Source of the DNA: Marivivens donghaensis
GTDB taxonomy: Bacteria; Pseudomonadota; Alphaproteobacteria; Rhodobacterales; Rhodobacteraceae
DNA: 64,000 nucleotides
NCBI RefSeq assembly: GCF_023541015.1
Contig: NZ_JALNPR010000002.1
Coordinates: 1-64,000 of the forward strand
Direction: 5' to 3'
The position numbers were made by a program, and so were the translations under genes. This document shows positions 16,832 through 26,266 of this stretch, piece after piece. The notes beneath the pieces are model-generated. The model saw only the letters and a program-made list of their open reading frames with translations. It was not told where the DNA came from and did no database searches. Within the stretch, counting starts at the first letter, position 1, and each line of letters opens with the position of its first letter.

Positions 16832-18022
16832 ATGTTCGGCTTGAACCAAAAAGACACCAAATTCCTGCTGATCGTGGTCGCGCTGACCTTGCTGACGCCG
16901 TTCCTTTTGAACCCTTTCCCGACGGATAGCGCGATGGCGCAGTTCAACGCAGGCTATCCTGCGCTGATGCAGCGATTTGCGATCTACGGCCTGATGGCGA
17001 TCGGATTTAACATCCTGTTCGGTCTGACGGGCTACCTGTCGTTCGGTCACGCAGCCTTTCTGGGTGTGGGGTCCTACTCTGCCGTCTGGATGTTCAAACT
17101 CCTGTCGATGAACATCCTGCCTGCTATCATCCTCGCGATGATCGTATCGGGCCTCTTCGCTTTAGCTATCGGTTACATCAGCTTGCGCCGTTCGGGCATC
17201 TACTTCTCGATCCTGACGCTTGCGTTTGCAGAGATGAGCTACCGACTGGCCTACTCGGTTCTGACACCGATCACCAACGGCGAAACGGGCCTTCAGCTAA
17301 ACCTGAACGACCCGCGTATCCTCGACGGTGCGGCGGATACCAGCTCTTTGCCTGTGCCGGGTCTGTTCGGCATGAAGATGAACAGCACCTACACGCTGGA
17401 CATCGGCGCATGGAGCTTTGACTTCAACGTGGGCTTCTACGTCTGCGCGGTCATCGCGATCCTTGGCTTCTACATGTCGCTGCGGATTTTCCGTTCGCCG
17501 TTCGGCATGATGCTGCGCGCGGTAAAATCGAACCAGCAGCGTATGAACTACACGGGTCTGAACTCGCGTCCCTACACGCTGGCAGCTTTCGTGATCTCTG
17601 GCATCTATGCTGGTCTGGCTGGCGCGTTGCTGGCTGCGATGGACCCGCTGGCTGGTGCAGAGCGTATGCAGTGGACTGCGTCGGGCGAGGTTGTTCTGAT
17701 GACCATCCTCGGTGGTGCGGGCACCCTTATGGGTCCTGTGCTGGGCGCTGGCTTCATCAAATACTGCGAAAACATCTTCTCAAAGATCAACGAAACCATC
17801 CTGCACAGCTGGTTCAGCTTCTTGCCGGATAGCCTCGAGTCGGTCGTCGTTTGGTTCTTTGCCCGCTTTGTGGGTGAAGGCTGGCACCTGACCTTGGGCG
17901 TGCTGTTCATGCTGATCGTTATCTTCTTGCCGGGCGGCCTCGTTGAGGGTGGCCAGCGGATTGCCTCTTGGTGGAAAAACCGTGGCAAAGACGAAGATTC
18001 CTCTAACCAGCCTGCCGAATAA
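16832..18022 (+). CDS. Branched-chain-amino-acid-type ABC permease (LivM-like)
   Basis: A 396-residue partner permease of the LivM group with about ten hydrophobic segments. Family features are [25 protein letters not shown] early on and [18 protein letters not shown] as the ATPase contact loop. Its start is four bases after the LivH-like stop. A periplasmic insert of about 60 residues (around 145-190) is present between helices. The charged C terminus extends after the last helix. It should form the heterodimeric channel with the LivH-like subunit. Confidence 0.85.
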   Translation: MFGLNQKDTKFLLIVVALTLLTPFLLNPFPTDSAMAQFNAGYPALMQRFAIYGLMAIGFNILFGLTGYLSFGHAAFLGVGSYSAVWMFKLLSMNILPAIILAMIVSGLFALAIGYISLRRSGIYFSILTLAFAEMSYRLAYSVLTPITNGETGLQLNLNDPRILDGAADTSSLPVPGLFGMKMNSTYTLDIGAWSFDFNVGFYVCAVIAILGFYMSLRIFRSPFGMMLRAVKSNQQRMNYTGLNSRPYTLAAFVISGIYAGLAGALLAAMDPLAGAERMQWTASGEVVLMTILGGAGTLMGPVLGAGFIKYCENIFSKINETILHSWFSFLPDSLESVVVWFFARFVGEGWHLTLGVLFMLIVIFLPGGLVEGGQRIASWWKNRGKDEDSSNQPAE

Positions 18023-18034
18023 GGAGAGAAACCA

Positions 18035-18793
18035 ATGGGTATTCTTGAAGTCAAAGGCGTCAACAAACGCTTCGGCGGGTTGCAGGCACTGGGTGATGTG
18101 AACCTGTCCGTTAAGGAAAACACGGTTCACGCCATCATCGGTCCGAACGGCGCCGGTAAATCGACCCTGCTCAACTGTCTGGTTGGCAAATTGATCCCCG
18201 ACTCTGGTTCGGTCATGTTTGACGGTCAGTCGGTGCTGGGCCGCAAACCGCACGAGATCAACCAGATGGGCATTTCCCGCGTGTTCCAAACACCGGAAAT
18301 CTTTAGCGACCTGTCGGTGATCGAGAACGTGATGATCCCCTGCTTTGCAAAGCGTGATGGGGCGTTCCGTATGCATGCTATCGAAACCGTCGAGTCTGAA
18401 AAGGACATCGTCGAGATGGCAGAGCAGATGCTCTTGGATGTGAACATGCAAGACAAACGCAACATGCATGCAGGTAGCCTATCGCGCGGTGACAAACGTC
18501 GTTTGGAAATGGCGATGTGTCTGGTGCAGAACCCGAAACTCTTGCTGCTCGACGAACCGACCGCAGGGATGGCGCGTGCTGATACCAACAACACCATCGA
18601 TCTTCTGAAAGAGATCAAGGCGAAGCGCGACATCACCATGGCGATCATCGAACATGACATGCACGTTGTGTTCTCGCTTGCGGAACGGATCACGGTTCTC
18701 GCTCAGGGCACGCCCTTGATCGAAGAAACGCCAGAAAACATCAAAGGCCACCCCAAAGTGCGTGAAGCGTACTTGGGCGAAGCACAGGTCTAA
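18035..18793 (+). CDS. ABC transporter ATP-binding protein (LivG-like)
   Basis: A 252-residue cytosolic ATPase. Walker A is GPNGAGKST near residue 40, the signature LSRGDKRRLEMA is a variant of LSGGQ as is frequent in LivG proteins, Walker B is LLLLDEPTAGM, and the switch His is in IIEHDMHVV. It is preceded by AAGGAGAG and sits 12 bases from the permease gene. With the LivF-like protein it forms the heterodimeric engine. Confidence 0.85.
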   Translation: MGILEVKGVNKRFGGLQALGDVNLSVKENTVHAIIGPNGAGKSTLLNCLVGKLIPDSGSVMFDGQSVLGRKPHEINQMGISRVFQTPEIFSDLSVIENVMIPCFAKRDGAFRMHAIETVESEKDIVEMAEQMLLDVNMQDKRNMHAGSLSRGDKRRLEMAMCLVQNPKLLLLDEPTAGMARADTNNTIDLLKEIKAKRDITMAIIEHDMHVVFSLAERITVLAQGTPLIEETPENIKGHPKVREAYLGEAQV

Positions 18794-18804
18794 GGGGGCT
18801 GATC

Positions 18805-19554
18805 ATGAACAAACCGTTCGACAAAAACGTCAACAACGCCGCCACCCATGCCAAATACCTCAGCGTATGGGACATTCAGGCCTACTACGGCGAAAGCTAT
18901 ATCGTGCAAGGCGTCAGCTTTGACATCCACGAGGGCGAAATCCTCGCGCTCTTGGGCCGTAACGGTGCGGGCAAAACATCGACCTTGCGGGCCATTGCAC
19001 GCATGGACGATCCTGCGCTGAAACACGGTGAGATCTGGCTCGACCACCAGCCGCTGCACCTGATGAAATCGCATCAGGCTGCTGCTGCGGGTATCGGCCT
19101 CGTGCCCGAAGATCGTTGCATCATCCCCGGTCTGACGGTCGAAGAGAACCTGAAGCTCGCACAGATCGCACCGCCAATCGGCTGGTCGCTGGAACGCATC
19201 TACGAACTGTTCCCGCGCCTCAAAGAGCGCCGCACCCAAGAGGGCATCACCCTTTCGGGCGGCGAACAGCAGATGCTCGCGATTGCGCGCGCCTTGGCCC
19301 GTGACATCAAAGTTCTGCTTCTTGATGAACCCTATGAGGGCCTCGCCCCTGTGATCGTCCAAGAGATCGCAAAGACGCTCAAAATCATCCGTGACCAAGG
19401 CATCACAACGATCATCGTGGAACAGAACGCCGTCGCTGCGCTTAAATTGGCGGACCGCGCGGTGATCCTCGACACGGGCACGGTGGTGTTTGATGGCTCG
19501 GCCCAAGAGGTCCTCGAAGACGAGGCCTTGCGGTCCAAGTATCTGGCGATCTGA
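18805..19554 (+). CDS. ABC transporter ATP-binding protein (LivF-like)
   Basis: A 249-residue ATPase. Walker A is GRNGAGKTS, the signature is LSGGEQQMLAIARAL, Walker B is VLLLDEPYEGLAP, and the switch region is TIIVEQNA. It is the last gene of the operon, 11 bases from LivG. A roughly 20-residue N-terminal extension precedes the usual LivF start. The operon is closed by a strong hairpin at 19596. Confidence 0.85.
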   Translation: MNKPFDKNVNNAATHAKYLSVWDIQAYYGESYIVQGVSFDIHEGEILALLGRNGAGKTSTLRAIARMDDPALKHGEIWLDHQPLHLMKSHQAAAAGIGLVPEDRCIIPGLTVEENLKLAQIAPPIGWSLERIYELFPRLKERRTQEGITLSGGEQQMLAIARALARDIKVLLLDEPYEGLAPVIVQEIAKTLKIIRDQGITTIIVEQNAVAALKLADRAVILDTGTVVFDGSAQEVLEDEALRSKYLAI

Positions 19555-19595
19555 TACGTTATTGCGCAAACATCAAAGGTTGCGACATTTTCTTG

Positions 19596-19624
19596 CAGGC
19601 CCGACCCGACGGTTGGGCCTGTTT
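19596..19624 (+). terminator. Terminator of the LivK-type operon
   Basis: CAGGCCCGACC pairs with GGTTGGGCCTG (one G-T pair) around a CGAC loop, followed by TTT. It lies 41 bases after the LivF-like stop. The rest of the 193-bp gap to accB (19625-19747) has no visible gene and must contain the accB promoter. Confidence 0.75.
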
Positions 19625-19747
19625 GCCGTTTATTACCCCCGAAAGGCTACGCCTAACGCTTTCCAGCCTCTATTCATTGGCGTATAAGCCAGAACCAACC
19701 GCACTTTTTCAGGGCGGACGCAACGTAATGGCAAGGGCCGAGAAAAG

Positions 19748-20242
19748 ATGAGCAAAGAACGCAGCCACGACGGCGATGTGGATTTTATCCGCGCATTGGC
19801 AGAACTCCTCCGCGAAAATGACCTCACCGAATTGGAAGTCGTCCGCGAATATGGCGACAACGACAGCCTGAACGTTCGGGTAAGCCGTCAGCAGCAAATC
19901 GTTCAGACGATGGCAATGCCTGCTGCGCCTGCTGCTGCCGCTGCACCTGCTGCTGCACCCGCCGCTGCTGCGCCTGTTGCTGCTGCCAATGACGATCCTG
20001 CATCGCACCCGGGCACTGTGACTTCGCCGATGGTTGGTACCGCTTACCTCGCTGCTGAACCCGGTGCTGCACCCTTCGTCACCGTCGGTCAGACCGTGAA
20101 CGAAGGCGACACGCTTCTGATCATCGAAGCGATGAAAACAATGAACCAGATCCCGTCGCCAAAATCCGGCAAGATCAAGACGATCATTGTTGCTGACGGT
20201 TCGCCGGTCGATTTCGGTGCTCCGCTCGTTATCATCGAATAA
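19748..20242 (+). CDS. accB: Acetyl-CoA carboxylase biotin carboxyl carrier protein
   Basis: A 164-residue biotin carrier protein. An N-terminal helical domain ([22 protein letters not shown]) is followed by an Ala/Pro-rich flexible linker (about residues 55-85) and the C-terminal biotinyl domain. The biotin-accepting Lys is in EAMKTMN. AccB carries carboxybiotin between biotin carboxylase and carboxyltransferase in the first step of fatty acid synthesis. It is followed 11 bases later by accC, the normal pairing. Confidence 0.95.
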   Translation: MSKERSHDGDVDFIRALAELLRENDLTELEVVREYGDNDSLNVRVSRQQQIVQTMAMPAAPAAAAAPAAAPAAAAPVAAANDDPASHPGTVTSPMVGTAYLAAEPGAAPFVTVGQTVNEGDTLLIIEAMKTMNQIPSPKSGKIKTIIVADGSPVDFGAPLVIIE

Positions 20243-20253
20243 GGCTGCGCCCC

Positions 20254-21597
20254 ATGTTCGATAAAATCCTCATTGCGAACCGTGGCGAGATTGCCCTTCG
20301 GGTCGTGCGCGCCTGCCGCGAGATGGGTATCAAATCGGTTGCGGTCCACTCGACCGCTGACGCTGATGCGATGCACGTCCGTATGGCAGACGAAGCGATC
20401 TGTATTGGACCGCCCTCTTCCACCGCATCCTACCTGAACTTCCCCGCGATCATCTCCGCTTGTGAAATCTCGGGCGCTCAGGCGATCCACCCAGGCTATG
20501 GCTTCCTCTCGGAAAACGCGGCCTTTGTTCAGATCGTCGAAGATCACGACCTGACCTTTATCGGTCCCTCGGCGGAACACATCCGCATGATGGGCGATAA
20601 GATCACCGCAAAAGAAACCGCTGAAAAGCTGGGCATCCCAGTTGTTCCGGGCTCTGCGGGTGGCGTGCCTGACATTGCTTCCGCGAAAAAAGCGGCCGCT
20701 GACATGGGCTACCCTGTCATCATCAAAGCGACCGCTGGTGGCGGTGGCCGCGGGATGAAAGTGGCAAAGGACGAGAAAGAGCTGGAAACCGCCTTCTCGA
20801 CCGCACGTTCTGAAGCGAAAGCCGCATTTGGCAACGCCGAAGTCTACATGGAGAAATACCTCCAAAAGCCGCGCCACATTGAGGTGCAGGTCTTTGGCGA
20901 CGGTATGGGCGGCGGCGTTCACCTTGGTGAGCGTGATTGTTCGCTCCAGCGTCGTCACCAAAAGGTCTTTGAAGAGGCCCCTGGCCCTTGCATCACTGCA
21001 GAAGAGCGCGCCCGTATCGGTGGCATCTGTGCTGAGGCAATCGGCAAAATGGGCTATTCGGGCGCTGGCACGATTGAGTTCCTCTATGAGGACGGAGAGT
21101 TCTATTTCATCGAAATGAACACCCGCCTTCAGGTGGAACACCCCGTGACCGAAGGCATCTTTGGCGTCGACCTCGTGCGTGAACAGATCCGCGTTGCTGC
21201 AAAGCAGGGCCTGTCGTTCACCCAAGACGACCTCAAGATCAACGGCCACGCGATTGAGGTTCGGATCAACGCTGAAAAGCTCCCGAACTTTAGCCCCTGC
21301 CCCGGTAAGATCACGCAGTATCACGCGCCGGGTGGTCTGGGCGTTCGGATGGATTCCGCGCTCTATGACGGCTATTCGATCCCGCCCTATTACGACAGCT
21401 TGATCGGGAAACTGATCGTGCATGGCCGCGACCGTCCCGAAGCCTTGGCCCGTCTTAACCGTGCCTTGGGCGAACTGATCGTTGATGGCGTCGATACCAC
21501 CATCCCGCTGTTCCACGCACTCCTTGCGGAACCGGATGTGCAGTCAGGGAATTACAACATCCACTGGCTGGAAAAATGGCTCGAAGCCAACACCTGA
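20254..21597 (+). CDS. accC: Biotin carboxylase subunit of acetyl-CoA carboxylase
   Basis: A 447-residue ATP-grasp enzyme that carboxylates the biotin on AccB with ATP and bicarbonate. Seen are the N-terminal [20 protein letters not shown], the Gly-rich ATP loop [26 protein letters not shown], the catalytic stretch [17 protein letters not shown], and [14 protein letters not shown]. Length is standard. The Cys-rich propionyl-CoA carboxylase extension is absent, which supports AccC. An immediate terminator follows the stop. Confidence 0.95.
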   Translation: MFDKILIANRGEIALRVVRACREMGIKSVAVHSTADADAMHVRMADEAICIGPPSSTASYLNFPAIISACEISGAQAIHPGYGFLSENAAFVQIVEDHDLTFIGPSAEHIRMMGDKITAKETAEKLGIPVVPGSAGGVPDIASAKKAAADMGYPVIIKATAGGGGRGMKVAKDEKELETAFSTARSEAKAAFGNAEVYMEKYLQKPRHIEVQVFGDGMGGGVHLGERDCSLQRRHQKVFEEAPGPCITAEERARIGGICAEAIGKMGYSGAGTIEFLYEDGEFYFIEMNTRLQVEHPVTEGIFGVDLVREQIRVAAKQGLSFTQDDLKINGHAIEVRINAEKLPNFSPCPGKITQYHAPGGLGVRMDSALYDGYSIPPYYDSLIGKLIVHGRDRPEALARLNRALGELIVDGVDTTIPLFHALLAEPDVQSGNYNIHWLEKWLEANT

Positions 21598-21604
21598 TTT
21601 AAAA

Positions 21605-21632
21605 GGGCGCGCTACCACAGCGCGCCCTTTTT
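21605..21632 (+). terminator. Rho-independent terminator of accBC
   Basis: GGGCGCGCT and AGCGCGCCC form a perfect nine-base stem with loop ACCAC, followed by TTTTT. It starts seven bases after the accC stop. Confidence 0.9.
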
Positions 21633-21651
21633 CTATGCCGCAACTGTGCCT

Positions 21652-22314
21652 ATGGTGCGCATTATGCGTGACGAAGCCCCTGCCCTGACACCTGAACTCT
21701 TGCTCAACGCCTATGCGTCGGGCGTGTTCCCCATGTCAGAGTCCCGCGATGATCCAGAGGTGTTCTGGGTCGATCCACGGTTTCGCGGCATCATCCCTAT
21801 CGGCGGGTTCCACATCTCGCGCAGCCTCGCCAAACGGATGCGGCGGGGCGGGTTCAGGGTCAGCTTTGACACAGCGTTCGAGCAGGTCGTAGAGGGCTGC
21901 GCTGACCGTGATGAGACATGGATCAGCGATACCATCTTTGCGCTCTACAGCGCGCTCTATAAGGCTGGCTTTGCCCATTCGGTCGAGGTCTGGGAGGGCG
22001 ATACCCTGATCGGTGGCAGCTACGGCGTGGCCTTAGGTGGGGCCTATTTCGGGGAGAGCATGTTTTCGCGCCACACCGATGCGTCCAAAATCGCGCTGGC
22101 ATGGCTGATCGACCGACTACGGCTCGACGGGTTCACCCTGTTCGACACGCAATTCCTGACGCCGCATTTGGCATCCTTGGGCGGGATCGAAATCCCACGT
22201 GGTGAATATCGGAAACGGTTGAAAGCGGCTCTGGCAGAGCCCGCACGGTTTAATGCTGAAGCCCCGATAGAGCGTGCTTATTCAGTGATACAGCGCAGCA
22301 CCCAAACGTCGTAG
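21652..22314 (+). CDS. aat: Leucyl/phenylalanyl-tRNA--protein transferase
   Basis: About 220 residues. The enzyme adds Leu or Phe from tRNA to proteins with N-terminal Lys or Arg, marking them for ClpAP (N-degron pathway). Family markers are LLNAYASGVFPMSE at the N terminus, FWVDPRFRGIIP, the GSYGVALGGAYFGESMFSR core, and FDTQFLTPHLASLGG. ATGs at 21646, 21652 and 21664 are in frame; I choose 21652 without strong evidence because no clear ribosome site separates them. The last 37 bases overlap the convergent DUF2155 gene. Confidence 0.9.
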   Translation: MVRIMRDEAPALTPELLLNAYASGVFPMSESRDDPEVFWVDPRFRGIIPIGGFHISRSLAKRMRRGGFRVSFDTAFEQVVEGCADRDETWISDTIFALYSALYKAGFAHSVEVWEGDTLIGGSYGVALGGAYFGESMFSRHTDASKIALAWLIDRLRLDGFTLFDTQFLTPHLASLGGIEIPRGEYRKRLKAALAEPARFNAEAPIERAYSVIQRSTQTS

Positions 22315-22631
22315 CGCGGGTGGTCCATCGCATTGAGCGCGGGGGCCGAGGCAATCATCCAGCCCGAAAACGCGGGCGTCGCGTTGTCGCGATACATCAC
22401 GGTCACTTCGGCATAGGCATCGCCCGATGGGTTGTCGGTGGGATAGCGACATTCGCCCAATGTTACCGTGAGGTGGCCCAAGGTTGTCGCCTCGCCAGAG
22501 GCCAGAACCAGATCGCTCACCACGCCTGTGATTTTGTCCAAGACGCGCAATTCGCCTTTCGGCGCAACGCTCACCTCTTGGGCCGCAACGGGCGCTGCAC
22601 AGAGCGCGAGGGCAAAGGCCAGCGCGCGCAT
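22278..22631 (-). CDS. DUF2155 periplasmic protein
   Basis: A 117-residue protein with a cleavable signal (MRALAFALALCAAPVAAQ, cut after AQ or AA). The mature domain has the DUF2155 pattern: LRVLDKITGVVSDLVL, the conserved ECRYPTDNPSGDAYA, FSGWMIASAPALNAMDHPRYDVWVLRC. Two cysteines (in GECRYP and VLRC) could form a disulfide. It is the last gene of an NDUFA12-MlaD-DUF2155 set, its start sharing one base with the MlaD stop. Function unknown; this gene order is recurrent in alphaproteobacteria. Confidence 0.85.
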   Translation of the reverse strand: MRALAFALALCAAPVAAQEVSVAPKGELRVLDKITGVVSDLVLASGEATTLGHLTVTLGECRYPTDNPSGDAYAEVTVMYRDNATPAFSGWMIASAPALNAMDHPRYDVWVLRCITE

Positions 22632-23092
22632 CAGTTCGTGCTTCCGCTATCGCCAGAGCCAGAAACGAACTTCAGCAAGAGGTTCATCAGGCTGACTGAG
22701 CCTTGGGTGTCGAGGATTTCTTCACCCGGCTGGTAGTTGTCGAATGACGCACCCGGCAGAATCTCAACAAAGTTGCCGCCAAGCAGACCCTCGGACGCGA
22801 TCACAGCCGTGCTGTCATTCGGAACAGGCACGCCGTCACGCATCGACAGAACGGTCGTGGCGCGGAATAATTCGGTATCGAGCTTGATATCGCTGACGGT
22901 GCCGACCTTCACGCCGACCATGCGCACGTCTGTGCCGACGCTGACGCCTTCAATCGAACGGAAGCTGGCGTTCAGCGCGTAATCCGATCCACCCGACGCG
23001 AAATCGGTGAACTTGGACGCATAGCCCAAAAAGCCGACCGCCACGGCAAGAACCGCGGCGCCGACAAGTGTCTCTGTGGTGTGATTAGCCAT
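22631..23092 (-). CDS. mlaD: MlaD-type outer-membrane lipid asymmetry protein
   Basis: A 153-residue MCE-domain protein with a single N-terminal membrane anchor (TLVGAAVLAVAVGFLGYAS) and a periplasmic MCE domain (YALNASFRSIEGVSVGTDVRMVGVKVGTV, and ASEGLLGGNFVEILPG). MlaD hexamers form the lipid channel of the Mla phospholipid-transport system between outer and inner membrane. The MlaE/F/B partners are not in this window. Here it is coupled to DUF2155 and follows the NDUFA12 gene by 12 bases. Confidence 0.9.
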   Translation of the reverse strand: MANHTTETLVGAAVLAVAVGFLGYASKFTDFASGGSDYALNASFRSIEGVSVGTDVRMVGVKVGTVSDIKLDTELFRATTVLSMRDGVPVPNDSTAVIASEGLLGGNFVEILPGASFDNYQPGEEILDTQGSVSLMNLLLKFVSGSGDSGSTN

Positions 23093-23104
23093 GGGGCGAG
23101 CTCC

Positions 23105-23488
23105 TTATTCGGGCTGCCATGCCTCGTAATCGGCACGCTCTGCCGGCTGTGCGCGGCGGATCGAACCAGCCGGAGCATAGGCCATCGCGGTGCCTGTCAG
23201 GTTTTCCTGATGCGGCTTTTCCCACGGCTTGTGGTTCAACGGAACCTCGCTCGGCGGGGTGTCGAATGTGCGGTGCAGCCAGCCGTGCCAGTCAGGATCG
23301 ATGCGCGAGGCTTCGATCTCTCCATTGAAGATCACCCAACGGCGGGAATCATCACGGGTCTTGTAGAAAATGTTGCCCTGCGAATCTTCGCCAACTTTGA
23401 CGCCTTTGCGCCAAGTAAACAGTTGGGTGCCAATGGTTTGTCCGTCCCACCAAGTCAGCAGGCGTTTGATGATGTTCAGAAGGCCCAT
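23105..23488 (-). CDS. Complex I accessory subunit NDUFA12-like
   Basis: A 127-residue protein, start ATG 23488 after AAGGGAG. It has the NDUFA12/B17.2 motifs [44 protein letters not shown] and [20 protein letters not shown]. Alphaproteobacteria carry this accessory subunit of NADH:ubiquinone oxidoreductase outside the nuo operon, often beside mlaD as here. Role in complex I assembly is known for the family. Confidence 0.93.
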   Translation of the reverse strand: MGLLNIIKRLLTWWDGQTIGTQLFTWRKGVKVGEDSQGNIFYKTRDDSRRWVIFNGEIEASRIDPDWHGWLHRTFDTPPSEVPLNHKPWEKPHQENLTGTAMAYAPAGSIRRAQPAERADYEAWQPE

Positions 23489-23570
23489 GGACCGCTCCCT
23501 TAAATCGACACTTGGGTTATGTCGCAACGGGCACCAAAGGTCCAGTGCCCGCCGCGCCGCAAAGGGGATT

Positions 23571-23924
23571 TTAGCCTGCGAGTGCAGTCACTTCGATCTC
23601 GATCCGGTATTTCGGGTCGATCAGATTGCATTCGACCATGGTCGCTGCGGGTGGGTTTGCGCCGAATACCTCGCGCAGGGTCGGCCAGCAGGGTTCGAAC
23701 TCTGCCGCGTCAGGGAGGTAGTAGGTCACACGAACGGTCTTGGTCAGGTCGCTGCCAGCTTCTTTGAGTGCGTTCGAAATGGTGGTCAGCGCGGCCTTGC
23801 ACTGTTCAACCACATCGTCGCCCTGCCCAACGGTGCCAGCAACGTGGACAAACCCACCAGCCACAACAGCGCGGCAGTAGCCGATTTTTTCTTCAAACGG
23901 GCTGCCCGTGAAAATGCGTTTCAT
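23571..23924 (-). CDS. RidA-family protein
   Basis: A 117-residue YjgF/RidA-fold protein (start at MKRIFTG, 23924; ATG 23930 two codons upstream also possible). Members deaminate reactive enamine/imine intermediates or act in degradation pathways. Seen are [37 protein letters not shown], and the C-terminal EIEVTALAG. The catalytic Arg of canonical RidA (in NPPARxxV) is replaced: the sequence reads [12 protein letters not shown]. True imine deaminase activity is therefore doubtful, and it may belong to a non-deaminase RidA subgroup. Confidence 0.85.
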   Translation of the reverse strand: MKRIFTGSPFEEKIGYCRAVVAGGFVHVAGTVGQGDDVVEQCKAALTTISNALKEAGSDLTKTVRVTYYLPDAAEFEPCWPTLREVFGANPPAATMVECNLIDPKYRIEIEVTALAG

Positions 23925-24006
23925 CGTCATTTGGATGATCCTTTATTGGCGTTGCCGTTGCGTTAGAACCAAACGCAGGGCGTTTCAATATGGATTGTGA
24001 GCAACG

Positions 24007-24034
24007 AAAAAGGCCGCCCAATTTGGACGGCCTT
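24007..24034 (-). terminator. Terminator of clpX
   Basis: On the minus strand AAGGCCGTCC pairs with GGGCGGCCTT (one mismatch), followed by TTTTT (24011-24007). It begins 20 bases after the clpX stop and lies before the RidA gene. Confidence 0.8.
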
Positions 24035-24053
24035 ATTTCAGAATATCGTTGCC

Positions 24054-25322
24054 TTAGCTAGCGCTGGCTTTTTCGCTCTTTGCGTCATCTTCAAAGATCA
24101 TCAGCGGTTTGGCATCAGGGCCAACTGCCTCTTCGTTGACGACGACTTCGGTGACGTTTTCCATGCCCGGCAGGTCAAACATCGTATCGAGCAGGATGTC
24201 TTCCATGATGGAGCGAAGACCACGTGCGCCTGTCTTGCGCTCGATGGCCTTTTTCGCGATGGCGCGCAGGGCATCATCGGTAAAGGTCAGGTCAACGCCC
24301 TCAATCTCGAACAGTTTCTGGTATTGTTTGACCAGAGCGTTCTTTGGTTGAGTCAGGATGATGATCAGCGCGTCCTCGTCTAGATCGGTGAGGGTTGCGA
24401 TCACAGGCAGACGGCCCACGAATTCAGGGATCAGACCGAATTTGAGCAGATCTTCGGGTTCGAGTTCTTTAAAAATCTCGCCCACGCCACGGTCGTCGTT
24501 CTCTTTGACGGCAGCACCAAAGCCGATCCCAGAGCCCTTACCACGCTGCGCGATGATCTTATCAAGGCCCGCGAACGCACCACCACAGATGAACAGAATG
24601 TTCGTGGTGTCGACCTGCAGGAATTCCTGTTGCGGATGTTTACGGCCACCCTGCGGCGGAACCGATGCAACGGTGCCTTCCATGATCTTAAGCAGAGCCT
24701 GCTGCACGCCCTCGCCTGATACGTCACGGGTGATGGACGGATTGTCAGACTTGCGGGTGATCTTATCGACCTCGTCGATGTAAACGATGCCGCGCTGTGC
24801 GCGCTCAACGTTGTATTCCGACGCCTGAAGCAGTTTCAGGATGATGTTCTCAACGTCCTCACCCACGTAACCCGCTTCGGTCAGGGTGGTGGCGTCGGCC
24901 ATGGTGAACGGCACATCAAGGATACGCGCCAGCGTCTGGGCAAGCAGCGTTTTACCGCAACCCGTCGGGCCGATCAGCATGATGTTCGATTTCGCCAGTT
25001 CGATCTCACCAGCTTTGCCAGAGTGATGCAGGCGTTTGTAGTGGTTATGCACCGCAACAGAGAGCACGCGCTTTGCGTGTTCCTGACCGATCACATAGTC
25101 GTCCAGAACCTTGCAGATATCGCGCGGTGTGGGCACGCCTTCGGTGGTTTTGAGGCCCGACGACTTTGTCTCTTCGCGGATGATATCCATGCAGAGTTCG
25201 ACGCATTCATCACAAATGAACACGGTCGGTCCTGCGATCAGCTTGCGCACCTCATGCTGACTCTTACCGCAGAAGCTGCAGTAGAGGGTGTTTTTGCTGT
25301 CGCTGCCTGTCGTATTCGCCAT
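24054..25322 (-). CDS. clpX: ClpXP protease ATP-binding subunit ClpX
   Basis: A 422-residue AAA+ unfoldase. The N-terminal zinc-binding domain has Cys15, Cys18, Cys37 and Cys40. Walker A is GPTGCGKT, Walker B is [10 protein letters not shown], the RKH-type pore loop and the IGF region (GSGIGFGA) for docking ClpP are present. It lies downstream of clpP in the same orientation with a 113-bp gap. Confidence 0.97.
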   Translation of the reverse strand: MANTTGSDSKNTLYCSFCGKSQHEVRKLIAGPTVFICDECVELCMDIIREETKSSGLKTTEGVPTPRDICKVLDDYVIGQEHAKRVLSVAVHNHYKRLHHSGKAGEIELAKSNIMLIGPTGCGKTLLAQTLARILDVPFTMADATTLTEAGYVGEDVENIILKLLQASEYNVERAQRGIVYIDEVDKITRKSDNPSITRDVSGEGVQQALLKIMEGTVASVPPQGGRKHPQQEFLQVDTTNILFICGGAFAGLDKIIAQRGKGSGIGFGAAVKENDDRGVGEIFKELEPEDLLKFGLIPEFVGRLPVIATLTDLDEDALIIILTQPKNALVKQYQKLFEIEGVDLTFTDDALRAIAKKAIERKTGARGLRSIMEDILLDTMFDLPGMENVTEVVVNEEAVGPDAKPLMIFEDDAKSEKASAS

Positions 25323-25357
25323 ACTGGTTCCCCTGGGCGTCTGTCGTCGTTGTAAAC

Positions 25358-25399
25358 GGTCCGGTGCCTTTGAAGTCCGAGACTATGGCAGGCCGGACC
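25358..25399. other. Imperfect hairpin between clpP and clpX
   Basis: GGTCCGG-TGCC (25358-25368) pairs with GGCA-gg-CCGGACC (25387-25399), leaving a two-base bulge and an 18-base loop. No T-run follows on the minus strand, so it is probably a processing or stabilising structure in a clpP-clpX transcript, or part of the separate clpX promoter leader. Confidence 0.4.
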
Positions 25400-25435
25400 G
25401 GTCCACAACGCCAAAAAGTAATAACAAAGGGCGGA

Positions 25436-26059
25436 TTATTCCGCCGCTTCGCCGCGGTTCTGCAGGATCTCGTCGATGTGACCCCAATCTTTTGCTTCTT
25501 GCGGCGACATAAAGTTGTCGCGCTCCAGCGCCTTCTCAACTACCTCAAGCGGCTGTCCAGTGTGGTGGACATAGAGTTGATACAGCTGGTTGCGGATTTT
25601 CTGGGTTTCTTGGGCGTGGATCATAATGTCCGTCGCCTGCCCCTGATAACCGCCAGAAGGCTGGTGCACCATGATACGTGCGTTTGGCAGGGCAAAGCGC
25701 ATACCTTTTTCGCCCGCCATCGACAGGACCGACCCCATCGACGCAGCCTGACCCACAACGAGGGTCGAAACCTTGGGACGGATGTACTGCATGGTGTCGT
25801 AGATCGACAGACCAGCGGTCACAACGCCACCGGGGCTGTTGATATACATGCTGATTTCTTTTTTCGGGTTTTCCGATTCAAGGAACAGAAGCTGCGCAAC
25901 GATCAGCTGCGCCATGCCGTCATGCACCGGACCGTTCACGAAAATGATGCGTTCCTTCAGGAGGCGCGAGAAAATATCGTAAGCACGTTCGCCACGCGCG
26001 GTTTGTTCGACAACCATGGGCACAAGGTTGGCATAGGTCTCGATCGGGTCTCTCATCAT
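25436..26059 (-). CDS. clpP: ATP-dependent Clp protease proteolytic subunit
   Basis: About 207 residues from [19 protein letters not shown]. The frame extends to 26107 but the upstream 16 codons are not family-like, so the start 26059 is chosen. The catalytic Ser is in [16 protein letters not shown], His in MVHQPSGG, and Asp follows in the handle. It forms the tetradecameric chamber fed by ClpX, encoded next. The promoter must lie in 26060-26210. Confidence 0.95.
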   Translation of the reverse strand: MMRDPIETYANLVPMVVEQTARGERAYDIFSRLLKERIIFVNGPVHDGMAQLIVAQLLFLESENPKKEISMYINSPGGVVTAGLSIYDTMQYIRPKVSTLVVGQAASMGSVLSMAGEKGMRFALPNARIMVHQPSGGYQGQATDIMIHAQETQKIRNQLYQLYVHHTGQPLEVVEKALERDNFMSPQEAKDWGHIDEILQNRGEAAE

Positions 26060-26205
26060 CACTGCCTCGAATTGGGGACGCGCACGTCGATAACACGGGT
26101 TTTCCAAACAGAGTCTTAGTGGTCAGTTAGGGGGGCTTCAAGCCCAGCTGCCCGCTTTGCTCACTTTGGTCCTGCTTCCTATGGTGGGAAAAGGTCAATG
26201 AAACA

Positions 26206-26231
26206 CAAATACAGGGGCCAAAGGGCCCCTG
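26206..26231 (-). terminator. Terminator of the type I secretion operon
   Basis: CAGGGGCC (26212-26219) and GGCCCCTG (26224-26231) form a perfect stem with a four-base loop. On the minus strand it is followed by TATTTGTGTTT. It lies 36 bases after the HlyD-type stop and upstream of clpP. Confidence 0.7.
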
Positions 26232-26266
26232 CTGTTGTCAAAAAATGTCGTGATGGATTTGCGGAC

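Noticed and set aside
19915-19990. GCTGCT/GCACCT-rich repeat considered as a tandem DNA repeat
   Set aside because: It encodes the Ala/Pro-rich linker of AccB, normal for the family.
20089-21516. 475-codon open frame opposite accB and accC
   Set aside because: Opposite-strand shadow of a conserved gene in GC-rich DNA, with no family features.
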